DNA from: JBKECP01 sp047974765
Lineage (GTDB): Bacteria > Pseudomonadota > Gammaproteobacteria > Pseudomonadales > Halieaceae
NCBI GenBank assembly: GCA_047974765.1
Contig: JBKECP010000050.1
Location: forward strand, 1-30,559
Direction: 5' to 3'
Length of the DNA: 30,559 bases
This document shows, piece after piece, positions 23,853-30,559 of this stretch. Positions within the stretch are counted from its first letter, which is position 1. Every line of letters starts with the position of its first letter. The notes beneath the pieces were generated by a model. The model was given only the letters and a program-made list of their open reading frames with translations. It did no database searches and was not told the DNA's origin. The position numbers and the translations under genes are program-made.

Positions 23853-25961
23853 ATGCTGAATAATCCTGGTTGTACCCGGCAGCTTTGTGCTGCCGTATGG
23901 ATGGCGATGGCCGTTACTGCGCAAGCAGATAATACGCTGGAGGAAATTGTCATTACCAGCAGCCGGGTGGATAAACCCCTAAGCACGATTCCCAACACTG
24001 TTACGGTAATCAATAAGGCAGAGCTGGAACAGCAACTGGCTGTTTATAATGATATTTCCACTGTGTTGGGCAACCTGATTCCGAGTTTCTCACCGGCGCG
24101 CCAAAAAATGAGTAATGCTGGTGAAACCCTGCGTGGTCGCAAACCCCTGTATTTAATTGATGGTATTCCCCAGTCCAACCCTCTGCGCAGTGGTGGTCGG
24201 GATGGACACACTATCGACCCGGTAGTGATCGAGCGGGTGGAGGTGCTGCACGGTGCCAATGCCATCCATGGTCTGGGTGCGGCCGGCGGCATCATTAACC
24301 TGATTACCCGACGTCCCGGAGATCAGCTGGAGCAGAGTATCCGTGTGGATACCGGTTTTCAGACAAAAGACTGGGGCGAAAGCGCCAGTTATGGTGCCAG
24401 TTACAGCGTATCCAATACCCTGGGTGAGACTGATGTGATTGCCAGTGCCAGCTATCGCAGTACGGGCATGGCCTATGATGCCGATGGCGAGCTGATTGGT
24501 GTCGATAATACCCAGGGCGACACGATGGACTCAGACACTTACGATCTCTTTTTGAAAGCGGGCTATAACCTGGGTGAACACCAGCGCTTTGAATTTATGG
24601 GCAATCACTACAATATCGAAGGTGATAATGAGTGGGCTTCCGTACCGGGTGATGTAGAGGCTGATATCCCCTCCAGCGCTGTCAAAGCGGATTTGCCCGC
24701 CGAGGGTGCCCGCAATGAGGTGACCACGCTCAGCCTGACGTATGAGCATGATAGTCTCTTTGGTCAGCAGCTGCGTGTGCAGCTTTTTCGCCAGGATTTT
24801 GAAGCCACTTATGGTGCAGAAGCCAGTCCGTTGCAGACCTTCCAGGATCCGGCCTATGGCGACAACCTGATTGATCAGTCCCAGAACAACTCGGAAAAAA
24901 CCGGCCTTAAATTGACCTTGGTGGAGGATGAATTGCTGGGTGTGCCGGTATCACTGGTTTACGGTGTGGACCTGCTGCGCGATGAAACCTGGCAGGCTTT
25001 GATTCAGACAGGCCGCACCTGGGTGCCCAAAACCCGCTACCGGAATTATGCACCTTTTGCCCAGTTTGAATATTTTGGTATTGATGAGCTGACAGTGACG
25101 GCCGGTATCCGCTATGAAAAATCAAAGCTGGAAGTGAAGGACTTCACCACGCTCTACAGTTACGGCAGCCAATTTGTAAAAGGTGGTGAGCCGGACTTCT
25201 CTGAAACACTTTATAACTTTGGCGCTACCTATCAGCTCACCGACACCTGGCGCGTATTTGGCAATTATGCCGAAGCCTTTTCCATGCCTGATGTAGGCCG
25301 GGTCTTGCGGGGAATCAATCAGCCCGGTCAAACGGTGGAAACCTTTTTGGATCTCAAGCCCATCCTGACCGAAAACAGTGAATTTGGCGTGGAATTCGAT
25401 AATGGCACCCTCAGTGCCCAGCTCAGTTACTACACATCGGATTCTGATTTTGGCCAACGCCTGCAACGTGGTGTTGATGGCATTTATAGTGTTAAACGTG
25501 AACAGACAGAAATAGACGGTATCGAGTTTCGCACCAGCTGGGCGCTCAGTGATGCCGACTTGCTGGGGTTGCGCTATGCCGAAGCCGAGGGTCGCTATGA
25601 TTCTGATGCCGATGGTCACGTCGATTCTGACCTGGACGGCACCAATATCTCACCGAATCGCATTAATCTGAGCTGGGACCGGCAGTGGAGTGATGTTATT
25701 CACACCCGTTTGCAAGTGAATCATCTGTTTGATCGCAAAACCCGAAACAGCCGTGATACCGTTATCAATCGCTTTGAGGGCTATACCACGGTGGATCTGG
25801 TGGCAGATTTACAGGCGCTTGACGGTATTTTCAGCCTGTCTGTCCAGAATCTGACCGATGAGGATTACTACACCTACTATTCCCAAAGCGCTCCTAATGA
25901 CCTGCGTAACTTCAAAGGCATAGGTCGCAGCTTCGGGCTGAGTTATCAGCGCAATTTTTGA
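23853..25961 (+). CDS. TonB-dependent outer-membrane receptor (iron/siderophore type)
   Basis: The 702-aa outer-membrane receptor has a signal peptide (cleavage after AQA at about 25), a TonB box LEEIVITSS at 29-37, and a plug domain to about residue 150 (LIDGIPQSNP, then IERVEVLHGANAIHGLGAAGGIINLITRR). A 22-strand barrel follows and ends in the required aromatic residue (SYQRNF). Late barrel motifs such as LFDRKTRNS and SVQNLTDEDYYTYYSQ are typical. GAAGGGA precedes the ATG by five bases. A Fur box upstream indicates induction under iron limitation and points to a ferric siderophore or another iron complex as substrate. No transport or siderophore synthesis genes are adjacent. Confidence 0.93.
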   Translation: MLNNPGCTRQLCAAVWMAMAVTAQADNTLEEIVITSSRVDKPLSTIPNTVTVINKAELEQQLAVYNDISTVLGNLIPSFSPARQKMSNAGETLRGRKPLYLIDGIPQSNPLRSGGRDGHTIDPVVIERVEVLHGANAIHGLGAAGGIINLITRRPGDQLEQSIRVDTGFQTKDWGESASYGASYSVSNTLGETDVIASASYRSTGMAYDADGELIGVDNTQGDTMDSDTYDLFLKAGYNLGEHQRFEFMGNHYNIEGDNEWASVPGDVEADIPSSAVKADLPAEGARNEVTTLSLTYEHDSLFGQQLRVQLFRQDFEATYGAEASPLQTFQDPAYGDNLIDQSQNNSEKTGLKLTLVEDELLGVPVSLVYGVDLLRDETWQALIQTGRTWVPKTRYRNYAPFAQFEYFGIDELTVTAGIRYEKSKLEVKDFTTLYSYGSQFVKGGEPDFSETLYNFGATYQLTDTWRVFGNYAEAFSMPDVGRVLRGINQPGQTVETFLDLKPILTENSEFGVEFDNGTLSAQLSYYTSDSDFGQRLQRGVDGIYSVKREQTEIDGIEFRTSWALSDADLLGLRYAEAEGRYDSDADGHVDSDLDGTNISPNRINLSWDRQWSDVIHTRLQVNHLFDRKTRNSRDTVINRFEGYTTVDLVADLQALDGIFSLSVQNLTDEDYYTYYSQSAPNDLRNFKGIGRSFGLSYQRNF

Positions 25962-25963
25962 AG

Positions 25964-25988
25964 CGACACCCATTTCAGTGCGGTGTCG
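25964..25988 (+). repeat. hairpin after the TonB receptor
   Basis: CGACACC at 25964-25970 pairs perfectly with GGTGTCG at 25982-25988 around an 11-nt loop, starting two bases after the receptor stop codon. It lacks a T-run, so it is not a standard intrinsic terminator; it may protect the transcript 3' end or assist termination. Confidence 0.4.
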
Positions 25989-26062
25989 GTACGCTGTCTG
26001 AGCGGGTGCAGTGAAGTATCAACAGAGAGTTGTAATTAGCTGGAGGGTTCGCTACTTTGGCG

Positions 26063-26080
26063 CCTGTCTTTAAAGACAGG
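26063..26080. promoter_or_regulatory. perfect 18-bp palindrome upstream of gcvT
   Basis: CCTGTCTTTAAAGACAGG reads identically on both strands. It ends two bases before a perfect TTGACA (26082-26087). No good -10 stands at the right distance from that hexamer. The position suggests an operator for gcvT, but the binding protein is unknown. Confidence 0.45.
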
Positions 26081-26178
26081 ATTGACATTTAACGTACAGG
26101 CATGTGAAAGCCTGGTTTGATATTGATAAACAGGGTCTGCTTTTAACCGACAGACCTGCCACCAACAGCGGAGCAATC

Positions 26179-27312
26179 ATGGCGGAGCAGACCGGCGAAC
26201 TACAACAAACCCCACTGCATGAGTTGCACCTGGAGCTGGGTGCAAAAATGGTGCCCTTTGCCGGTTACGCCATGCCGGTGCAATACCCGATGGGCGTAAA
26301 AAAAGAGCACTTGCACACCCGTGAACAGGCCGGGTTGTTCGATGTGTCCCATATGGGGCAGCTTTTACTGCGTGGAGATAACGCTGCCAGTGCACTTGAA
26401 ACGCTGGTGCCGGTTGATATTGTCTCCCTGCCCAAAGGGAAGCAGCGTTATGCCCTGTTGACTAACGAGCAGGGCGGTATTATTGATGACTTGATGGTGA
26501 GCCGTCTGGGCAACTGTCTCTATGTGGTGGTCAATGCTGCCTGCAAAGCCGGAGATATTGCTCACCTGCAAAAACACCTGCCTGCGGATGTGACGGTTGA
26601 CGTACTGGCTGAGCGCGCCTTGTTGGCGTTACAGGGGCCAGCAGCAAAAGCCGTTATGCTCGGCCTTGCTCCTGAAAGCGCTGACATGGTGTTTATGGAT
26701 GCACGACAGATGTCAGTGGCGGGTATTGACTGCCTGGTCAGTCGTTCGGGCTACACCGGTGAGGATGGGTTTGAAATTTCTGTGGCAGCGGCACAGGCGG
26801 TCGAACTGACACGCACATTACTTGAGCACGATGCTGTGGAAGCCATTGGCCTGGGAGCACGCGATTCATTGCGTCTTGAGTCCGGTCTTTGTCTTTACGG
26901 CCACGATATCAACGCCGATACGACACCGGCTGAAGCGAGCCTGTTGTGGGCTGTCAGCAAGCCCCGGCGAGCCGACGGTGAGCGCGCTGGCGGTTTTCCC
27001 GGTGCGGATATTATACTTGGGCAGATTGCAGGCGCAGACGTACGGAGCAGGCGTGTTGGTCTGGTGGGTGAGGGCAGGGCGCCGGTGAGAGAAGGGGTTG
27101 AGCTGTTTGATGCCGATGGCACCGCCGTTGGCTGTGTGACCTCCGGTACTTATGGCCCCAGTGCCCAGGCGTCTATTGCCATGGCTTATGTGCGCACTGA
27201 CCTGGCCGGGTTGGGTAACACGGTCTATGCCGAGGTGCGCGGTAAGCGTCTGCCAATGACGGTCAGCCGCATGCCCTTTGTGAGTCAGCGTTATTATCGT
27301 GGCCCTGCCTGA
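26179..27312 (+). CDS. gcvT: aminomethyltransferase, T protein of the glycine cleavage system
   Basis: The 377-aa protein transfers the aminomethyl carbon from lipoylated H protein to tetrahydrofolate, releasing ammonia. Family features: TPLHELHLELGAKMVPFAGYAMPVQY at the N-terminus; HTREQAGLFDVSHMGQ; the catalytic-Asp region GGIIDDLMV; the folate-site motif SGYTGEDGFEI; GLGARDSLRLESGLCLYGHDI; and a C-terminal barrel with SGTYGPSAQASIAMAYV. The frame opens at GTG 26104, but ATG 26179 with CGGAG seven to eight bases before it gives the family length. gcvH and gcvP are not adjacent, so the rest of the system must be encoded elsewhere. Confidence 0.94.
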   Translation: MAEQTGELQQTPLHELHLELGAKMVPFAGYAMPVQYPMGVKKEHLHTREQAGLFDVSHMGQLLLRGDNAASALETLVPVDIVSLPKGKQRYALLTNEQGGIIDDLMVSRLGNCLYVVVNAACKAGDIAHLQKHLPADVTVDVLAERALLALQGPAAKAVMLGLAPESADMVFMDARQMSVAGIDCLVSRSGYTGEDGFEISVAAAQAVELTRTLLEHDAVEAIGLGARDSLRLESGLCLYGHDINADTTPAEASLLWAVSKPRRADGERAGGFPGADIILGQIAGADVRSRRVGLVGEGRAPVREGVELFDADGTAVGCVTSGTYGPSAQASIAMAYVRTDLAGLGNTVYAEVRGKRLPMTVSRMPFVSQRYYRGPA

Positions 27313-27357
27313 TATCGTGGTTTTACCTGCTACAGGCGTGAAGGTATTGGCACGGTG

Positions 27358-27675
27358 TCAGTAGTCTTCAACACCGTACATTGTCTCTGGTTCCACCGTA
27401 CTTAAAGGGTTGTTCCAGTCTTCAGGGTGCATCACCGCATCCGGGTCCAGGCCATCGTCATCATCCAGTTCATAAGGATTGCGCCAGTCTTCGGGGGCTT
27501 CGATGGTGCGCAGTTCAAGCTGTCGCCAGGCATCAAGATCATATTCGGTGACCTCACCGTCGAGAAATTGGGCCTCGATGGTAAGGGCGCCCGGATCCCA
27601 GGCCACCACTTCAAAAATTTCCGATGTCTCCTGATTTTTATACCAGGCACCGATCATTGGACTTAGCATTTTCAT
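27358..27675 (-). CDS. small acidic DUF6763-like protein
   Basis: The 105-aa protein begins with a compact SH3-like or Tudor-like beta unit (PMIGAWYKNQETSEIFEVVAWD, then LTIEAQFLDGEVTEYDLDAWRQLEL). It ends in an acidic, probably disordered tail holding two near copies of a short motif, PEDWRNP and PEDWNNP. I associate this with DUF6763, a family of unknown function in gammaproteobacteria, from memory. The frame opens at GTG 27687, but ATG 27675 has AGGTGG about eight bases upstream and is preferred. It is convergent with gcvT, 45 bases away. Confidence 0.75.
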   Translation of the reverse strand: MKMLSPMIGAWYKNQETSEIFEVVAWDPGALTIEAQFLDGEVTEYDLDAWRQLELRTIEAPEDWRNPYELDDDDGLDPDAVMHPEDWNNPLSTVEPETMYGVEDY

Positions 27676-27894
27676 CGCACTACCCACCTGATGTATTTGC
27701 TGCTGGTGACTTCAACATATCATGACTGTCAGCGGGCTTCATCCCGCCAGAAGGGGTATGATGGGCAGCTTTCACTTCTGCATGATTATTCGTTTTTTTA
27801 GTATAAACATGTGCTTATAGTCAAATAGTTGTGTGTTGTCGCAGGTAAAGGCCGGAATTTATATAGCCCACCGGAAGTAAAATGTGTGGCCTCA

Positions 27895-27909
27895 TAGACA
27901 ATCTGTCTA
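27895..27909. promoter_or_regulatory. 15-bp inverted repeat upstream of the MscS gene
   Basis: TAGACA-ATC-TGTCTA is a perfect inverted repeat with 6-bp arms, 40 bases before the GTG start. It is placed where an operator or a promoter-overlapping site would be. No regulator is recognised. Confidence 0.35.
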
Positions 27910-27949
27910 ATTTTTTATGAAAATTTTGTCGCGGGGGAGGCGATAGTCA

Positions 27950-29101
27950 GTGCAAGTCATTGAGGAATTTATCAACAAGGCCTTTCACGAGTGGCAGGGT
28001 AGTGGCGCTTTTACCAGTAGTATCGCGTTGCTGGTTGGGGCTGTGGTATTGCATCTGTTGCTGCGGTTGACCATGAAACAGCTGTTGCGGGTTGCTGATC
28101 ACAGTTCCCATCGCTGGGATGACGTTGTGGTTGCCGCACTTGAAATGCCATTGCGCGCCGTATTGTGGGTGCTGGTTGTTTATTTGCTGCTGGATATCAA
28201 TACGCTCGGTCAGGCCTGGCGCAAGATGGCCGTACAGGCGTATGACACGGCACTGGTGCTACTGCTGATCTGGTTTTTTCAGCGTCTGATTCGCGGTGTG
28301 GAAGAAGAAATCCTGCATGAAGAGCGTGGTCAGAAGGGTTCTTATGACAAGGCAACCGTTCACGCTATTGCCAAACTACTGCGTATCATTTTGTGGATTA
28401 TTGGCGGTTTGATGGTGTTGCAAAGCCTGAATGTGTCTATTTCCGGCCTGCTGGCATTTGGCGGTGTTGGCGGCATTGCGGTTGGTTTCGCTGCCAAGGA
28501 CCTGTTGGCCAATTTTTTTGGTGCTATCAGTATCTATCTCGATCGCCCTTTTACTCCCGGCGACTGGATTCGCTCACCGGATCGGGAAATCGAAGGTACG
28601 GTTGAAGATATCGGGTGGCGACTGACCCGCATCCGCACATTTGATCAGCGGCCTTTGTATGTGCCCAATGCCATTTTCAGCCAGATTGCCGTCGAAAATC
28701 CTTCGCGGATGCTTAACCGCCGTATTTATGAAACCATTGGTTTGCGCTATAGCGACAGTGCCGTTATGGAAGCAGTGATCAATGATGTTCGCAATATGCT
28801 CAAACAACATCCGGCCATAGATAGCCACCGGACGTTAATCGTTAACTTTGTCAGCTTTGGCGATTCCGCACTTAACTTTTTTATCTATACCTTTACCAAA
28901 ACAACGGTATGGGTTGAGTATCACGCCATCAAACAGGATGTCATGCTGAAAATTATCGACATCGTTCACGCCCAGGGAGCTGATTTCGCTTTTCCCAGCC
29001 GTTCGCTTTATGTTTCTCAAGCAGATTCTGACGGTGATGCGCCTGGCGACCAGGAGGCGGGGATATCGGTGCCTGCCGGGCCGGGTTCGACGGCCAGCTG
29101 A
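27950..29101 (+). CDS. MscS-family mechanosensitive ion channel
   Basis: The 383-aa inner-membrane protein has several N-terminal helices (about 22-42, 65-87, 99-115 and 138-158). The conserved pore helix and beta domain follow: GLLAFGGVGGIAVGFAAKDLLANFFG around 165-190, then IYLDRPFTPGDWI, which is the MscS signature. A cytoplasmic alpha/beta vestibule runs to about residue 350 (ETIGLRYSD and FPSRSLYV), with a short Gly/Ala/Pro-rich tail. It should release solutes on hypo-osmotic shock. GTG 27950 has a strong GGGGGAGGCG seven bases upstream. The stop is two bases before the next gene. Confidence 0.93.
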   Translation: MQVIEEFINKAFHEWQGSGAFTSSIALLVGAVVLHLLLRLTMKQLLRVADHSSHRWDDVVVAALEMPLRAVLWVLVVYLLLDINTLGQAWRKMAVQAYDTALVLLLIWFFQRLIRGVEEEILHEERGQKGSYDKATVHAIAKLLRIILWIIGGLMVLQSLNVSISGLLAFGGVGGIAVGFAAKDLLANFFGAISIYLDRPFTPGDWIRSPDREIEGTVEDIGWRLTRIRTFDQRPLYVPNAIFSQIAVENPSRMLNRRIYETIGLRYSDSAVMEAVINDVRNMLKQHPAIDSHRTLIVNFVSFGDSALNFFIYTFTKTTVWVEYHAIKQDVMLKIIDIVHAQGADFAFPSRSLYVSQADSDGDAPGDQEAGISVPAGPGSTAS

Positions 29102-29103
29102 CC

Positions 29104-29868
29104 ATGACCGCACTGGCAATTATTGGTGGCACGGGTGTTGAAAGGCTCACTCATCTGGAGCTGGTTGACACACATCACCTGGATACGCCCTATGGCAAAC
29201 CCTCGCGGGCTATTCAGGAGGGGCGCCTGGGTAATACTCCGGTTTTCTTTCTGCACCGCCACGGCGCGCCGGCAACAATTCCGCCACATCTGATTAATTA
29301 TCGGGCCAACCTATGGGCATTGCATTCGCTGGGTGCCCGTGATGTTGTTGCTATTAATGCGGTTGGCGGTATCAGCGCCGCCATGCAGCCGGGGCAATTG
29401 TTGATCCCTGACCAGATTATCGACTACACCTGGGGGCGCCAGCACAGCTTTGATGACGGTCGTGATGGCCAGTTGCTGCATATTGATTTCAGCGAACCCT
29501 ACGACCCTTCTTTGCGACAGCAACTGATGCAGGCAGCGGATCATGCCGGTATTGAACTGGTACGCCAGGCTGTACACGGTGTTGCCCAGGGGCCGCGCCT
29601 GGAAACTGCGGCGGAAGTGCGCCGACAGGCAGCTGATGGTTGCGACGTGATTGGTATGACGGGTATGCCTGAGGCCTCATTGGCTCGTGAACTGGGCCTG
29701 GCTTATGCTGCGGTGTGTATGGTGGTTAACCGGGCAGCAGGCCTGACAAGTGAAGCACTGACGCTGACGGCGATGCACAATGTCATGCAAGCAAAGACAG
29801 CCTTGATAGACCGCCTGCTGAGCTGCCTGGCGGCTCGCTATGGAATTGCGTGCCTGTCTGATGTCTGA
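29104..29868 (+). CDS. S-methyl-5'-thioinosine phosphorylase (MTAP/PNP family)
   Basis: The 254-aa purine nucleoside phosphorylase-fold enzyme should cleave a methylthio-nucleoside with phosphate. Motifs: IIGGTG at 6-11; HRHG at 51-54; IPPHLINYRANLWAL at 59-73 (phosphate and sugar site); NAVGGI at 85-90; GPRLETAAE around 163-171; and DVIGMTGMPEASLA around 181-194. In Pseudomonas the homologue near lexA is a characterised methylthioinosine phosphorylase, and the same neighbourhood here supports that reading over methylthioadenosine phosphorylase; sequence alone does not settle it. The start lies two bases after the MscS stop, so the two genes are probably co-translated. Confidence 0.88.
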   Translation: MTALAIIGGTGVERLTHLELVDTHHLDTPYGKPSRAIQEGRLGNTPVFFLHRHGAPATIPPHLINYRANLWALHSLGARDVVAINAVGGISAAMQPGQLLIPDQIIDYTWGRQHSFDDGRDGQLLHIDFSEPYDPSLRQQLMQAADHAGIELVRQAVHGVAQGPRLETAAEVRRQAADGCDVIGMTGMPEASLARELGLAYAAVCMVVNRAAGLTSEALTLTAMHNVMQAKTALIDRLLSCLAARYGIACLSDV

Positions 29869-30308
29869 GGAAGTGGCGCGAACAAGGTCTCAGACACTAT
29901 AAATCGAAATAAACCAGCGTCGTGTCGGGAAATTAAAATGAAATGATATGACCTTCCGGGTACGCCCACTTTCGCCAGGATTTCACTCACAGACTTCACC
30001 CAAACGAAAGGGATACACGTCAGTTCAGAAAAGCCAATACTTGCTTGGGCTTTTTTTAAAATACAGTTGGCCGAAATAGCAAGAAAATCTAGTGCAGGGG
30101 TCAGTATGCAATTAACGTAAGCTTGGCCGTTGTATCACAGCAATGTTATTTGTGTAATGTCCCTGTTTAATAATAGGGATGGTTTTTGGCTGGGATTATC
30201 GTCTTCGCCGCAAGGAGGCAGGCGCTTTCAAGGAGGTAAGGTGGTTTTTACAGGGTTGGAATATTCTCCACATCTGAGTACACCTACAAACAGCTGTGGC
30301 CTGACAAG
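29869..30308. other. 440-base stretch without a supported gene
   Basis: No conserved protein is visible on either strand. It holds a terminator-like hairpin (30029-30057) and a GGGGTCAGTATGCAATTAA string (30097-30115) resembling ends of REP/transposase-associated repeats. It also holds two copies of CAAGGAGG (30211-30218 and 30229-30236), of which the second is a strong ribosome-binding site before GTG 30241. That GTG opens a 48-codon frame that runs into the insertion sequence, so it may be a gene start cut by the insertion, but it resembles nothing known to me. The minus strand also has an unstarted open stretch opposite 29870-30100 with no family match. Confidence 0.5.
30029..30057 (+). 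terminator. intrinsic terminator downstream of the thioinosine phosphorylase gene
   Basis: AAAAGCC (30029-30035) pairs with GGCTTTT (30048-30054), extended by CAA/TTG with a bulge, and is followed by a seven-T run (30051-30057). It lies 161 bases after the phosphorylase stop with no gene between. The A-rich left side means it could also stop transcription from the other direction. Confidence 0.6.
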
Positions 30309-30559
30309 GGGAGTGTTAGAAATTCTGTGTCAATCCACTAATCTCACTGTGAGAGGATTGACCCATGAGCAACGAGTTCGATTTTGACGAAGCCCTGAAA
30401 GCCCTGCAATCAGGCAAAGCCATCACGGGGAAGGACGGCGTCCTGACCCCGTTGATCAAGAAACTCACTGAGGCAGCCCTGGAGGCGAGCTGGATTCCCA
30501 TCTAGCCGAGGATGTCGTTCCCAACCGCAAAAACGGCAAAACCAGCAAGACAGTCAAGA
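30309..30559 (+). mobile_element. left part of an IS256-family insertion sequence, cut by the window edge
   Basis: The transposase reading frame starting at 30365 identifies the family. The candidate left end is the GGGGAGTGTTAGAAATTCTG string at 30309-30328, which resembles IS256-family termini. About 55 bases separate it from the transposase ATG, a normal leader for this family. The other end and the target duplication lie outside the window, so the boundary is approximate. Confidence 0.65.
30365..30559 (+). pseudogene. IS256-family transposase, N-terminal part, frameshifted
   Basis: ATG 30365 opens MSNEFDFDEALKALQSGKAI, then TGKDGVLTPLIKKLTEAALE, the usual N-terminus of IS256-type (DDE, mutator-like) transposases. 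After GAG GC at 30482-30486 one base is missing: the expected continuation ELDSHLAEDVVPNRKNGKTS is found in another frame from 30487 to the window end. The original frame stops at TAG 30503-30505 after 46 codons. IS256 elements are not known to use programmed frameshifting, so this looks like a broken copy or a sequencing or assembly error. The catalytic domain would lie beyond the window. Confidence 0.85.

Noticed and set aside
25964..25988. Intrinsic terminator of the TonB receptor
   Set aside because: The hairpin is perfect but no T-run follows, so it is reported only as a hairpin.
25962..26178. Glycine riboswitch upstream of gcvT
   Set aside because: The conserved GGAGAG, GCCGAAGG and CTCTCAGG-type segments of the aptamer are not found; only a hairpin and a palindrome are present.
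29870..30100. Minus-strand open stretch opposite the spacer after the phosphorylase gene
   Set aside because: It has no start codon and no recognisable protein family, and it reads through a terminator; chance is the simpler explanation.

Overview
The window reads as chromosomal DNA of a free-living gammaproteobacterium of the Pseudomonadales/Cellvibrionales kind. The evidence is gene order and gene families: ffs - dnaX - ybaB - recR - rnd - ycgL - ycgN, then topA - DUF6586-like gene - small conserved gene - lexA, with an S-methyl-5'-thioinosine phosphorylase gene nearby. These are all groupings I recall from Pseudomonas-like genomes. Base composition looks moderate (about half GC), with a visibly more AT-rich first gene. 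No species can be named from the sequence alone.

Layout. 149-1165: an orphan secreted, adhesin-like protein with a C-terminal membrane anchor. 1248-1390: the 4.5S/SRP RNA and its terminator. 1445-6131: a tightly packed plus-strand run for DNA replication and repair and RNA processing (dnaX with a recognisable programmed -1 frameshift site, ybaB/ebfC, recR, rnd, ycgL, ycgN), mostly with ATGA-type overlaps. 6203-8125: a small membrane protein followed directly by a membrane-anchored von Willebrand A (vWA) protein. 8334-10316: a 660-residue intracellular fusion of an SGNH/GDSL hydrolase and a trypsin-like protease. 10450-12480: a MoxR AAA+ ATPase and a CoxE-like vWA protein. 12630-13562: a PPP-type metallophosphatase. 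13572-18584: a mixed metabolic stretch (TrmH-family methyltransferase, glutaredoxin-like protein, SLC13/RCK transporter, PQQ-type sugar dehydrogenase coupled to a universal stress protein). 18691-22852: a membrane-anchored hypothetical protein, topA with a clear sigma70 promoter, and two small conserved genes. 23030-23683: lexA on the minus strand behind two adjacent LexA operators. 23752-25961: a TonB-dependent receptor behind a near-perfect Fur box. 26179-29868: gcvT, an acidic DUF6763-like protein, a MscS-type channel and the thioinosine phosphorylase. 29869-30559: a non-coding stretch with a terminator, then the left end of an IS256-family element whose transposase is frameshifted and runs off the window.

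Most of the window is housekeeping. The best candidate for something not fully described is the block 6599-13562: two different vWA proteins, a MoxR ATPase, an SGNH-trypsin fusion with both catalytic sets intact and no export signal, and a metallophosphatase. MoxR/vWA pairs act as chaperone-like modules, and published surveys of bacterial conflict systems report MoxR-vWA partners coupled to trypsin-like effector proteases. Whether the fusion protein here works with the adjacent pair is inference from proximity and orientation only.

Regulatory signals that can be read directly are the dnaX slippery site, the lexA double operator, the Fur box, the topA promoter, and perfect palindromes upstream of gcvT and of the MscS gene. 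No tRNA, rRNA, CRISPR array or phage gene cluster was seen.
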